A stretch of DNA of 12,128 nt from an uncultured Lachnospiraceae bacterium (GCA_910585555.1 CAJUFU010000065.1:1-12128), one strand, 5' to 3'. Counted from the first letter of the stretch, positions 1 to 7,500 are shown. A program made the numbers and translations. The notes: generated from the sequence alone by a model not told the origin.

Positions 1-3
1 ATA

Positions 4-46
4 ACAAAAAAGGACAGCCCTATTCGTTAGAATAAGATTGTCCTTT
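4..46 (-). terminator. Intrinsic terminator-like hairpin downstream of hemZ
   Basis: Read on the minus strand, an 8-bp stem AAAGGACA/TGTCCTTT (39-46 with 9-16) encloses a second 5-bp stem TATTC/GAATA (30-34 with 21-25) with a 4-nt loop, and a TTTTTTG tract follows directly. This is the classic layout of a Rho-independent terminator. It lies about 115 nt beyond the hemZ stop codon, so it may end the hemZ transcript. It could equally belong to a gene or mobile element that lies left of the window. Confidence 0.65.
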
Positions 47-70
47 AGGCGCTATATTAGGTTGTTCCTC

Positions 71-150
71 TACATCATCAAGTATTATTCAGTACTACCG
101 GGTAAAAAATTGATGTACAATTGATGTACTAACCCCATTTTGATGTACAA
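71..150. repeat. Cluster of TTGATGTAC repeats (three direct, one inverted partial)
   Basis: The 9-mer TTGATGTAC occurs at 110, 121 and 140, each followed by AA or T. A shorter inverted copy, TACATCA, is at 71-77. The first two copies are tandem with an 11-nt period, close to one helical turn. The cluster lies between the hemZ stop and the terminator-like hairpin. Such short repeats are typical of protein binding sites, for example integrase arm sites or a regulator operator, but nothing in the window identifies the binding protein. Confidence 0.7.
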
Positions 151-162
151 CAGAAACTCTTT

Positions 163-1617
163 TTAATCTTCAAGAAGTTTCCGTTTTCTCTCAATCATTT
201 CGTCAATTCTTTCTATGAAAGACGCTACATCCTTGACATTTTCGCATCTTTCGATACGTCCGTCAGGGTATACCCTTTTTGATATGCTCCCGGCTCCACA
301 GGCGACTATGGTCTGTTTCTCCTCCATGATCAAAATATTATAGATCCCATACTTTCCGTCCTTCGCATATCCCACATTCTCAAAATTACCGGACATATTC
401 TTCTGCCGGTAGAGGTAATAAGGAAGCATTCCCATATGCGCCGCTCCTTCCGCCGCGATACGCATGGTCTCTTCCGTATTGTTATAAGCCGTGACCCCGT
501 TCTTTTCAATCCACTGATGCAGCTTCGACGCCCGTTTCACTGCAAGGGAATGTACGGTCAGGGCGTCCGGTGCCAGTGCTTCAATGGCCGCTATCGTCTG
601 CGACACATCCGCCTCGTTTTCTCCGGGAAGGCCCAATATGATATCCATATTGATATTGTCAAACCCCGCCTTGCGCGCTAACGCAAAAGCTTCCACCACC
701 TGTTCGACCGTATGCTGTCTGCCTATCAGTTGCAGGGTTTCCTGTTTCATGGTCTGTGGATTCACAGAAATCCTGGTGACCCCCTGTTCGTATAGTACCT
801 GCAGCTTCTCTTCTGTGATACTGTCTGCGCGCCCCGCCTCCACCGTAAATTCCTGCACGGTGCTAAAATCAAAGGTAATTCGCAGTTTCCTTACAAGCCG
901 CTCCAATTGTGGCGCAGACAATGCACTGGGGGTCCCGCCGCCGATATACACGGTATCCAGTATCTTGTCCTTATACAAAGCTGCCGCCGCATCAATCTCT
1001 CTCTCCAATGCCCCCAGATACTCTTCTACCCGCTCCCGCCAAAGGCTGATTGGATAGGAGGTAAAAGAACAGTACAGGCAGGTTGTGGGACAAAAGGGGA
1101 TACCCACATAGAGGCTGTATCCATCCTCGTAATGCAGAGTGCTGAGAATTTTCCTCTCTCTTTTTGCAATCTCAATCCCCAGCGCCGTCTTTTGTGGACT
1201 CACAAAATGCGCTGCCTTTAAGAACTCTGCAATCTCTGTCTCCGCCTTTCCTTGCTCCAGCATGGTCATGGCAATCTTCGTAGGACGAATGCCCGTCAGA
1301 TTTCCCCAGGGAAGGGAAATCCCTGTCTCTTCCTGCAGAGAGGTATAGAGAAACCGTTTGAACGCATTTTTATATTCTGCCGGGTCTACTTGATCTGTAT
1401 GCTCCCAAACATAGTTATGTAAACTAGATCGCACTTTCAGTTCCACTTTCGTATCCCCAAATGAAAGTTCCATCACCGGTTCCATTTCCCGTATTTTTCT
1501 GTCTTTTATCACGGAATCCGGCGTCAGTACTTTCAGCTCCCATTCTGGGTAAAAAGCCTTGACCAGTGCGTGAATATCATATTCAAACTGTGCCTTATTG
1601 CTCTTCATAATCTGCAT
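163..1617 (-). CDS. hemZ: Oxygen-independent coproporphyrinogen III oxidase-like radical SAM protein HemZ
   Basis: Radical SAM enzyme of the HemN/HemZ/HemW group. HemZ proteins are assigned to anaerobic decarboxylation of coproporphyrinogen III to protoporphyrinogen IX in the cytoplasm. In the 484-aa form, an N-terminal region of about 165 residues typical of HemZ precedes the SAM domain. The 4Fe-4S motif CPTTCLYC gives C176, C180 and C183, followed by the glycine-rich YIGGGTPS (about 224-231) and a GLPGE segment that matches the SAM-binding fold. I chose ATG 1617 because GGAG lies six bases before it; the frame stays open to a TTG at 1650 and an ATG at 1629, which lack such a site. The family homology is certain. 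The substrate is less so, since many relatives are heme chaperones (HemW) and no other heme gene is in the window. Confidence 0.92.
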   Translation of the reverse strand: MQIMKSNKAQFEYDIHALVKAFYPEWELKVLTPDSVIKDRKIREMEPVMELSFGDTKVELKVRSSLHNYVWEHTDQVDPAEYKNAFKRFLYTSLQEETGISLPWGNLTGIRPTKIAMTMLEQGKAETEIAEFLKAAHFVSPQKTALGIEIAKRERKILSTLHYEDGYSLYVGIPFCPTTCLYCSFTSYPISLWRERVEEYLGALEREIDAAAALYKDKILDTVYIGGGTPSALSAPQLERLVRKLRITFDFSTVQEFTVEAGRADSITEEKLQVLYEQGVTRISVNPQTMKQETLQLIGRQHTVEQVVEAFALARKAGFDNINMDIILGLPGENEADVSQTIAAIEALAPDALTVHSLAVKRASKLHQWIEKNGVTAYNNTEETMRIAAEGAAHMGMLPYYLYRQKNMSGNFENVGYAKDGKYGIYNILIMEEKQTIVACGAGSISKRVYPDGRIERCENVKDVASFIERIDEMIERKRKLLED

Positions 1618-1666
1618 ACGAATCTCCATTCCGAAATGTTTACGCTGCAAGACATATGGCCTTGTT

Positions 1667-1672
1667 ATTATA
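1667..1672 (-). promoter_or_regulatory. Possible -10 element for hemZ
   Basis: A perfect TATAAT is read on the minus strand 50 nt upstream of the chosen hemZ start, which would give a 5' leader of about 43 nt. No convincing -35 hexamer sits 16-18 nt further upstream, so the call rests on the -10 box and its position alone. Confidence 0.35.
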
Positions 1673-1783
1673 TTTGTATCCAGGGCCCCTCAGCCTTTGA
1701 AACAATCGACGCATTCAACTCAATTATTTTAACAGCTTATCATCTCCGGGCAAAAATGTACAGAATATTTTCCAAAGCCGACA

Positions 1784-1812
1784 TTGATTTACACCTGCAC
1801 AGGCTGTATAAT
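1784..1812 (+). promoter_or_regulatory. Sigma-A-type promoter for the phosphoribosyltransferase-MATE pair
   Basis: TTGATT (1784-1789), a 17-nt spacer and a perfect TATAAT (1807-1812) form a near-consensus housekeeping promoter. Transcription would start near 1819 and leave a leader of about 70 nt before the ATG at 1890. The spacer contains a short palindrome, CCTGCACAGG (1794-1803), which could be a repressor site, but it is too short to be persuasive. No other promoter was seen before the MATE gene, so both genes probably share this one. Confidence 0.7.
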
Positions 1813-1889
1813 GTTCATAACAGCATGATAATTCCTTATGGAAATATCGCGCAGAAAACAAAACGGTAACGTCAAAAGGAGGTATGCAC

Positions 1890-2528
1890 ATGAAGGAACT
1901 TATTAAGATTCATTCCAAAAGCCATCCCAACATCGAATTGAAAGCAATCCATGGACATTTTGTAACCCCCAACTCTCATATCAATCACTTTTTGGATATG
2001 ACAACCATGAAAACAAGGTTGAGTGAGGCATCCATCGCCGCCAAGGAACTGAGCAGACAGATCATGTTGTCTACCGTGGTAGATACGATTGTCTGTATAG
2101 ACGGCTGTGAGATCATCGGCGCATTTTTGGCAGAAGAATTGACCAGAGCCGGTGTTTATTCCCGAAATGCACACCAGACAATCTACATCGTTACACCGGA
2201 ATATTCTACATCAGGACAGATGTTATTCCGGGATAATTATCTGCCCATGATCAAAGATAAACATGTGCTGCTCCTCTTAGCAAGTGCCACTACAGGACGT
2301 ACTGTCACCAAGGCAGTCCAGACCCTGACTTACTACGGCGCATCCATAAGCGGCGTGAGCGCTATTTTCAGTGCCGCCAACAGTGTGGTGGGAATCCCGA
2401 TCAATGCATTGTTCAACACGTCAGACATTCCTGAATACAAAACTTACAGCTCAGAGGAATGTGCCTTGTGCAAGGAAAAACAGCCTATTGACGCTTTTGC
2501 AAACGCATATGGTTATTCCGCAATCTAA
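1890..2528 (+). CDS. Phosphoribosyltransferase-like protein with altered PRPP loop
   Basis: A cytoplasmic protein of 212 aa with the layout of a type I (PRT) phosphoribosyltransferase, resembling proteins annotated as orotate phosphoribosyltransferase in Clostridia. The best landmark is the hydrophobic strand and loop HVLLLLASATTGRTV (about 125-139), equivalent to the PRPP-binding motif. In active family members this motif carries two acidic residues before the TTG; here they are Ala131 and Ser132. An earlier VDTIVCIDGCEIIGAFLA segment (about 63-80) fits a core strand and helix, and a CALC pair sits at 191-194. ATG 1890 is chosen because AAAAGGAGG ends seven bases before it; the in-frame ATG at 1884 is too close. 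The MATE gene follows after 36 nt. The substrate is unknown, and loss of the acidic pair makes catalysis doubtful. Confidence 0.8.
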   Translation: MKELIKIHSKSHPNIELKAIHGHFVTPNSHINHFLDMTTMKTRLSEASIAAKELSRQIMLSTVVDTIVCIDGCEIIGAFLAEELTRAGVYSRNAHQTIYIVTPEYSTSGQMLFRDNYLPMIKDKHVLLLLASATTGRTVTKAVQTLTYYGASISGVSAIFSAANSVVGIPINALFNTSDIPEYKTYSSEECALCKEKQPIDAFANAYGYSAI

Positions 2529-2564
2529 TAAAGAAAACCAAGTATGATGAGAGACTGATACAAA

Positions 2565-3926
2565 ATGCAGATATCTTTTTGGGCTAAACACAGTAAAGAA
2601 AATATCCGTGCCACATTTCATATGGCGTGGCCTTCCATTGTGGAATCTTTCTTTGTGGCTTTCGCCGGACTGGTAGACTCACTGATGGTCAGTTCCCTCG
2701 GCTCCTATGCCGTTGCCGCCGTGGGACTTACAACACAGCCGAAGTTTATCGGTCTGGCGTTGTTCTTTGCCCTGAATGTGGCCATCTCAGCCTTGGTTGC
2801 CAGAAGGCGGGGCGAAGAAAAACCGGCACAGGCAAATCAGATTCTCAGTACCGCTATTGTTTTCATCCTCGCCGCAGCAGTCATATCAAGCGTGCTTTTT
2901 GTAATGCTGGCAGACCCCATTATCCACATGTGCGGTTCCACACCCCAGACCCATGACAGTGCTGTAGCCTATTTCAGGATTATCATGGGCGGTATGATTT
3001 TTAACTGCATCCAGATGGGAATCAATTCCGCCCAGCGCGGGGCCGGCAACACCAAAATCACCATGCGCACCAATGTGACCTCCAACACGGTAAATATCAT
3101 TTTCAACTATCTGCTGATCAACGGTCATTTCGGGTTCCCAGCCCTGGGTATTCACGGTGCGGCACTGGCAACTGTTCTGGGCACAGTGATTGCCTGTATC
3201 ATGAGCATCCTTTCCATCCTGAATCCGGCTGGATTTATCAGTCTGCCTTATATTCTGAAAAACAAAGTTCTGCCCGCTATGGACAGCTTCCTGCACTTAA
3301 TCAAAGTGGGTTACAGCGTGTTCTTTGAACAGCTTCTTATGAGAATCGGCTTTATGCTGACAGCAATCATGGCAGCCAAACAGGGCACCGATGCCATGGC
3401 TGCACATCAGGTGGGCATGAATATCATGGCTCTCTCCTTCTCTTTCGGGGACGGACTGCAGGCAGCGGCCGTTGCCTTGATTGGCCGAAGTCTGGGTGCC
3501 GGGGACGAAGAGCTGGCCCGGGAATATGGATGTATCTGCCGGATGTTCGGCGGCCTGATCTCTGTGTGTCTCGCAGTCATCTATTTCATCGGGGCGGCCC
3601 CTCTTATGAGACTTTTCTTCGCAGAAGAGCATATTGTTGCGATTGGCGTCAGTATCATGCACGTCATCATTTTCGTTGTCATGTTTCAAATCAGTCAGGT
3701 GGTATATATGGGTTGTCTGCGGGGTGCGGGAGATACTTTCTACACCGCAGCTGCATCCACCGTCAGCGTTACGTTTATCCGCACCATCGGTTCTCTTCTG
3801 GGCGGCTACGTATTTGGCCTGGGAATCATTGGTATCTGGCTTGGCGTACTGGCCGATCAGATTTCTCGGTTTCTATTTGCTTCCACACGGTTTAAAAAAG
3901 GTAAGTGGACGGAGATTAAGATATAA
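2565..3926 (+). CDS. MATE-family multidrug/toxin efflux transporter
   Basis: An integral membrane protein of 453 aa with two similar halves, the usual size for 12-helix MATE antiporters that export organic cations or drugs against a Na+ or H+ gradient. The first helix contains the family-typical MAWPSIVESFFVAFAGLVDS (about 21-40) and the DSLMVSSLG stretch. The region NSAQRGAGNTKITM (about 150-163) and the matching CLRGAGDTFYT of the second half (about 385-395) are the conserved R-GAG(N/D)T loops of each half. The ribosome binding site is weak (GAGAG about 11 nt before the ATG). The gene lies 36 nt after the phosphoribosyltransferase-like gene and probably shares its promoter. It converges with the phosphoesterase gene, with 22 nt between the stop codons. 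The substrate cannot be read from the sequence. Confidence 0.95.
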   Translation: MQISFWAKHSKENIRATFHMAWPSIVESFFVAFAGLVDSLMVSSLGSYAVAAVGLTTQPKFIGLALFFALNVAISALVARRRGEEKPAQANQILSTAIVFILAAAVISSVLFVMLADPIIHMCGSTPQTHDSAVAYFRIIMGGMIFNCIQMGINSAQRGAGNTKITMRTNVTSNTVNIIFNYLLINGHFGFPALGIHGAALATVLGTVIACIMSILSILNPAGFISLPYILKNKVLPAMDSFLHLIKVGYSVFFEQLLMRIGFMLTAIMAAKQGTDAMAAHQVGMNIMALSFSFGDGLQAAAVALIGRSLGAGDEELAREYGCICRMFGGLISVCLAVIYFIGAAPLMRLFFAEEHIVAIGVSIMHVIIFVVMFQISQVVYMGCLRGAGDTFYTAAASTVSVTFIRTIGSLLGGYVFGLGIIGIWLGVLADQISRFLFASTRFKKGKWTEIKI

Positions 3927-3948
3927 TCTGCCCTGTTTCTCCCACCTT

Positions 3949-4671
3949 TTACCTGTCCTTGGGTAAAGCCATCTTCTCCAACACCCCTGTCGCTGCGATA
4001 CCCGGATGTGTCAGATAGAGCCTGCAGATCTGCTCCGCCATTTCTTCCTCAATCTGATATTTTGCGGCAATCTTAGATACGCTCTTCCCCTTATCCACAT
4101 CCTGTAACAGCATTGACAATGTCTTCTCAGTCAAAGCCGCCTGTCCTGTGTTATCCGGCCGTCTGTCTGCCAAACCAGCTTTGTCCGCAGTCATATTCTC
4201 TCTCGGCTTCCTGTCTGTGTCGTCCACAATATCCTTCTTCACTACTCGGAACGTGCCGTCATCTTCCACTTCCACCACCGCCATGGTGACAGGCAGAGAA
4301 AATCTCCTGGAACCGCAGCTTCCCGGATTTAAATAGAAACACGCCCCTTCCCGCTCTTCATATTTATGAGAATGTCCATAGATCACCAAATCATAACCCG
4401 ACAAATCTGCGGGCAGTTCCTTCTTATTATGTACCATAAAAATCCGCAGACCGCAGATTTCCTCATCCAATGTCTCAGGCAGCGCTTTCGCCCACTCTTT
4501 GTCTGCATTGCCACGCACTGCACAGACCGGCGCAATCTCCTTAAGCCTCTCCAACACCTTAGGGGTATTGATATCCCCTGCATGTAGGATTTGACTGCAC
4601 CCCTTAAGGATGTCAATCACTTCCCCTCGAAGCCGGCCATGGGTATCCGATACGACTCCTATTCTCTGCAT
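3949..4671 (-). CDS. YfcE/MJ0936-type metallophosphoesterase with HTH-like C-terminal tail
   Basis: A calcineurin-like phosphodiesterase of the YfcE family, which hydrolyses phosphodiester bonds with two metal ions, commonly Mn2+. The metal ligands are visible in order: SDTHG (D9, H11), HAGDI (D33), RGNAD (N55), VHN (H81) and GHSH (H100, H102). The catalytic domain ends near residue 147, which is the normal family length. A linker and a further domain, about residues 150-240, follow; residues 183-222 look like a helix-turn-helix, containing KGKSVSKIAAKYQIEEE and ICRLYLTHPG. ATG 4671 is chosen because GGAGG sits six to seven bases upstream and it gives the canonical MQRIGVVSDTHG start; the frame stays open upstream to 4812 without family similarity. 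The gene lies 143 nt downstream of enolase in the same direction. The physiological substrate is unknown. Confidence 0.92.
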   Translation of the reverse strand: MQRIGVVSDTHGRLRGEVIDILKGCSQILHAGDINTPKVLERLKEIAPVCAVRGNADKEWAKALPETLDEEICGLRIFMVHNKKELPADLSGYDLVIYGHSHKYEEREGACFYLNPGSCGSRRFSLPVTMAVVEVEDDGTFRVVKKDIVDDTDRKPRENMTADKAGLADRRPDNTGQAALTEKTLSMLLQDVDKGKSVSKIAAKYQIEEEMAEQICRLYLTHPGIAATGVLEKMALPKDR

Positions 4672-4760
4672 CTTTTCCCTCCATTCCAAAACGCTTCCCA
4701 CTGAGGATGGGGCAGAACCCAGCATTTTCAAAGAAATACTCCATTCTCCTTCGCCTGACC

Positions 4761-4802
4761 GCGGCATATAAGCAGCCATCCCCTGGCCGCTTACATAACC
4801 GC
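4761..4802. repeat. Imperfect dyad between enolase and phosphoesterase genes
   Basis: GCGG (4761-4764) pairs with CCGC (4799-4802). Inside lie an internal loop, a TAAGC/GCTTA stem, a mismatch and a GCC/GGC stem around a 7-nt loop. The hairpin begins 13 nt after the enolase stop codon on the minus strand. No T-tract follows, so it is not a standard intrinsic terminator. It could instead protect or process the 3' end of the enolase message while allowing read-through into the phosphoesterase gene. Confidence 0.35.
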
Positions 4803-4814
4803 ATCCATCCAAAC

Positions 4815-6212
4815 TTATATCTTATTAAAAGGCTCCTTATAACACGCTACAGTCCCTAAATCCTCCTCAATCCTAAGAAGCTGGTTATACTTCGCCACCC
4901 TGTCACTTCTGCAGGGAGCTCCTGTCTTAATCTGTCCGGCATTCACCGCTACAGCCAAATCAGCAATAAAGGTATCCTCCGTCTCTCCGGATCTGTGCGA
5001 TATCACAGCTTTATATCCATTCTTCTGCGCCATCTCTATGGCATCCATAGCCTCTGAGACAGTACCAATCTGGTTCACCTTGACTAAGATTGCATTCGCC
5101 ACCTGCTTTTTAATGCCTGCGTCCAAACGCTTGGTATTCGTTACAAACAGATCGTCTCCCACCAGCTGTATCTTGTGGCCAAGTTTCTTCGTCATCATCT
5201 GCCAGCCTTCCCAGTCATCTTCCGCCAAACCGTCCTCGATGGAAATAATGGGATAACGTTCCACCAGTTCTTCGTAATAAGCCACCATCTCTTCCGTACT
5301 TCTTGTAATCTCCGGTATATCTTCACAGCCTGTGGGCCCACAGCCAGCCTCATAACATTCGTGCACCTGAGACCCTTCCACTGCCCTTCTTCGCTGCTTT
5401 AGTTCTGTCTCTCCTGGGAAATGATAAACCCCGTCCTCTTCATGATATAACTCCGAAGCCGCAACGTCCAGCGCAATCTTAATATCCTGTCCCGGCGTAT
5501 AACCTGCCGCTTTGACAGACTCCACAATCAGATCAAGCACGGCAAAGGCATCCGGCAGAGAAGGCGCAAATCCGCCTTCGTCACCCACCCCCGTGGACAA
5601 TCCTCTGCTGTTGCAGATTTTCTTCAAATTATGATATATCTCCGCACAAATCCGCAAGCCGTCCCGGAAACTCTCGGCCTGTACCGGCATGATCATAAAT
5701 TCCTGGAAGTCCACCGTATTATCGGCATGTTTTCCTCCGTTTAAGATATTCATCATAGGCACCGGCAAAAGTCTTGTGTAGACGCCGCCCAGATAACGAT
5801 ACAGGGGAATTCCAAGTGCCTTTGCACTCACTTTGGCACAGGCCATGGACACGCCCAGTGTGGCGTTTGCCCCCAGATTACTTTTATTGTCCGTGCCGTC
5901 CTGTTCTATCAATATACGATCGATCAAACCCTGATTGAGAGCGTCCATGCCCATCAGCGCCTCCCTGATCTTGGTGTTAACATTGTTCACCGCCTTAGTC
6001 GTCCCCAGGCCAAAATATCTGGTCTCTCCATCCCGAAGCTCCACCGCCTCAAATCGTCCTGTACTGGCACCGCTGGGCACTGCGGCCCGGCCTACATACT
6101 GTCTGCCGCCCACCTCTTTCTCCACAGTCACTTCTGCCTCCACGGTGGGATTTCCTCTGGAATCCAGAATCTCCCTTGCATGTACATCCACAATCCTCAA
6201 TTTCATTCCCAT
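4815..6212 (-). CDS. eno: Enolase (phosphopyruvate hydratase) with a Cys-containing insertion
   Basis: Glycolytic enzyme converting 2-phosphoglycerate to phosphoenolpyruvate in the cytoplasm, also part of the RNA degradosome in some bacteria. Family motifs are complete: DSRGNPTVEAEV and PSGASTG near the N terminus, GDEGGFAP with the catalytic Glu212, Mg2+ ligands Asp249, Glu326 and Asp353, the catalytic Lys378 in LVKVNQIGT, SHRSGET and the IKTGAP lysine (429). At 465 aa it is about 30-35 residues longer than the usual 430. The excess lies at about 268-300, between YHFPGE and TRSTEEMV, and contains Cys286, Cys291 and Cys296. ATG 6212 is preceded by AGGAGG with a 6-nt gap; the ATG at 6206 is an alternative. 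The secreted repeat protein gene lies 96 nt upstream and the phosphoesterase downstream. Confidence 0.98.
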   Translation of the reverse strand: MGMKLRIVDVHAREILDSRGNPTVEAEVTVEKEVGGRQYVGRAAVPSGASTGRFEAVELRDGETRYFGLGTTKAVNNVNTKIREALMGMDALNQGLIDRILIEQDGTDNKSNLGANATLGVSMACAKVSAKALGIPLYRYLGGVYTRLLPVPMMNILNGGKHADNTVDFQEFMIMPVQAESFRDGLRICAEIYHNLKKICNSRGLSTGVGDEGGFAPSLPDAFAVLDLIVESVKAAGYTPGQDIKIALDVAASELYHEEDGVYHFPGETELKQRRRAVEGSQVHECYEAGCGPTGCEDIPEITRSTEEMVAYYEELVERYPIISIEDGLAEDDWEGWQMMTKKLGHKIQLVGDDLFVTNTKRLDAGIKKQVANAILVKVNQIGTVSEAMDAIEMAQKNGYKAVISHRSGETEDTFIADLAVAVNAGQIKTGAPCRSDRVAKYNQLLRIEEDLGTVACYKEPFNKI

Positions 6213-6256
6213 AAAAAACCTCCTGTACGCACTTTTTATGTAGTAGTATGCGCACA

Positions 6257-6286
6257 GAAGGTATTTTTCATACTTCCAGCGGAAGT
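6257..6286. promoter_or_regulatory. Overlapping hairpins in the enolase upstream region
   Basis: ACTTCC (6272-6277) pairs with GGAAGT (6281-6286) around a 3-nt loop. The same ACTTC bases can instead pair with GAAGGTAT (6257-6264, one bulged G) around a 5-nt loop. The two structures exclude each other. They lie 45-75 nt upstream of the enolase ATG and just past the end of the secreted-protein gene. No T-tract fits a terminator, and I could not find a convincing -35/-10 pair for enolase in these 96 nt. The dyad might be an operator or an mRNA switch. Confidence 0.35.
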
Positions 6287-6308
6287 TCTTATAAAATTAG
6301 AAAGCTTG

Positions 6309-7376
6309 TCATCTGAGGGTACTGATGCTGAGTGCGTGCATATAGGCATCAGAGCCTCTTGCACATGACACACTCACCCACATATCTCTCACAAGTGCTC
6401 TCCCTGTATTGCCGCCCTCAAGCTTATCCAGCTTCAGCTCCATCTCGCCATAACGCGTATCCAGATAAAGTATATTCTCCGTTGATTTCTTCATTACCTG
6501 TCCCGACACCGTAGAAGTGCTGGAGGAATCTATCGTTACATCGGAAGGACCATCCTTCTCACCTACAATACCCTTGGCATGAAGATAACCATCAGAACCG
6601 TGATAAAAGTATACCGTCAGCTTGTTATCTTTTGTATGTACCATCCCCCTGCTGGTGTCCGCATCACTGTCTATCTTAAACTGCATCACCCCGTCGCTGG
6701 TGGACAGATACAGGATATCCGGCGTCGTATCACTGGAAACCTTCCCTGTAACTGAACTGGAAGAGCTGCAGTTGCTTGGCACATAAGATGTGGTGCTTGC
6801 ACTGCCGCTGCTGCTGCCGCCAGAAGAGGATGCATCGCTGATACTGATAGCGTGCATGTAGGCATCGGAACCTCTCGCACATTTCACCGTATATGTCTGG
6901 TCTAACACCATAACGGTACAACCGCTCATATCCAGAGAATTATCGTATTTCAGTTCCATAAGTCCATACTGCGTATCCAGACAAAGCACATCATTTTTCG
7001 TCTTATCGCTCAGCTTTCCTGTCACTGTGGAGATACTGGAAGTATCTATTGTAACCGAAGAATCCTGAGCATCCGCAGTCATCTTTACCGCATGAAGATA
7101 ACCGTCGGAACCATGGGAAAGAGAAACGCTGATCACTTTCCCCGGCAGTAAGAATTTACACCCACTGGTGTCCGTTCCACTGTCAATCTTCACCTCCATC
7201 TTCCCACTGGAAGTATCCAGATACATCAATTGGGATGTGGTGCCCTTCATAACCGTTCCACGCACCGTCGCTATAATCTCTGCCGCCTGCACATCCATCC
7301 GCCCCGCCGGCAGACCCAATAAACAAAGGGCCAGACAAAATGTCATGCACCATTGTACAATTCTATGCTTTTTCAT
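6309..7376 (-). CDS. Secreted protein of four tandem beta-type repeats
   Basis: I do not recognise a named family. The 355-aa protein begins with a signal peptide (KKHR, a hydrophobic stretch to about 25, and cleavage likely after VQAA near 32). It then carries four repeats of about 60-65 residues at roughly 36-99, 116-180, 207-270 and 288-352. Each reads approximately V-G-K, then T, ILYLDT, G-MELK-D, and ends in GSDxYxHAxxI. Repeats 1 and 3 end in HGSDGYLHA, repeats 2 and 4 in ARGSDAYMHA. A Ser/Gly-rich linker (about 181-206) separates the pairs. No membrane anchor or LPXTG is visible, so the protein is probably released or held non-covalently. ATG 7376 follows GGAGG by seven bases; the frame stays open to 7400. 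Function unknown; ligand binding or adhesion would fit the fold style. Confidence 0.85.
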   Translation of the reverse strand: MKKHRIVQWCMTFCLALCLLGLPAGRMDVQAAEIIATVRGTVMKGTTSQLMYLDTSSGKMEVKIDSGTDTSGCKFLLPGKVISVSLSHGSDGYLHAVKMTADAQDSSVTIDTSSISTVTGKLSDKTKNDVLCLDTQYGLMELKYDNSLDMSGCTVMVLDQTYTVKCARGSDAYMHAISISDASSSGGSSSGSASTTSYVPSNCSSSSSVTGKVSSDTTPDILYLSTSDGVMQFKIDSDADTSRGMVHTKDNKLTVYFYHGSDGYLHAKGIVGEKDGPSDVTIDSSSTSTVSGQVMKKSTENILYLDTRYGEMELKLDKLEGGNTGRALVRDMWVSVSCARGSDAYMHALSISTLR

Positions 7377-7414
7377 CCTCACTCCTCCAATACACCGCAT
7401 ATTGCATTACCATA

Positions 7415-7436
7415 ATAGATATTTATGTAAATCTAT
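7415..7436. promoter_or_regulatory. Operator-like dyad over the predicted -10
   Basis: ATAGAT (7415-7420) is repeated inverted as ATCTAT (7431-7436) with ten A/T-rich bases between that can pair further. The right half overlaps the predicted -10 box of the secreted-protein promoter, a position where a bound repressor would block transcription. The dyad is AT-rich, so chance is a real alternative. Confidence 0.3.
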
Positions 7437-7464
7437 CATACAACATTTCCAGAAGAAAAAGCAA
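7435..7464 (-). promoter_or_regulatory. Probable promoter of the secreted repeat protein gene
   Basis: On the minus strand TTGCTT (7464-7459), an 18-nt spacer and TATGAT (7440-7435) resemble a sigma-A promoter. The leader to the ATG at 7376 would be about 50 nt. Both hexamers depart from consensus, so the call is moderate. Confidence 0.45.
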
Positions 7465-7500
7465 GCAGTTTTTCCCACTATATTCTTTATTTTTTCTTAA

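Noticed and set aside
1884..1886. Upstream ATG of the phosphoribosyltransferase frame
   Set aside because: It starts one base after the GGAGG, too close for initiation; the ATG at 1890 has ideal spacing.
2886..3689. Minus-strand open frames opposite the MATE gene
   Set aside because: They are antisense shadows of a clear membrane protein gene, rich in His/Asp/Gln, with no family similarity.
3948..3967. TTTACC/GGTAAA hairpin between the convergent MATE and phosphoesterase genes
   Set aside because: The stem is only 6 bp with an 8-nt loop, overlaps the phosphoesterase stop codon, and no T-tract follows on either strand, so it is not a credible terminator.
4672..4812. N-terminal extension of the phosphoesterase frame
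   Set aside because: The 47 extra residues resemble no part of the family; the ATG at 4671 has a strong ribosome binding site and gives the canonical start.
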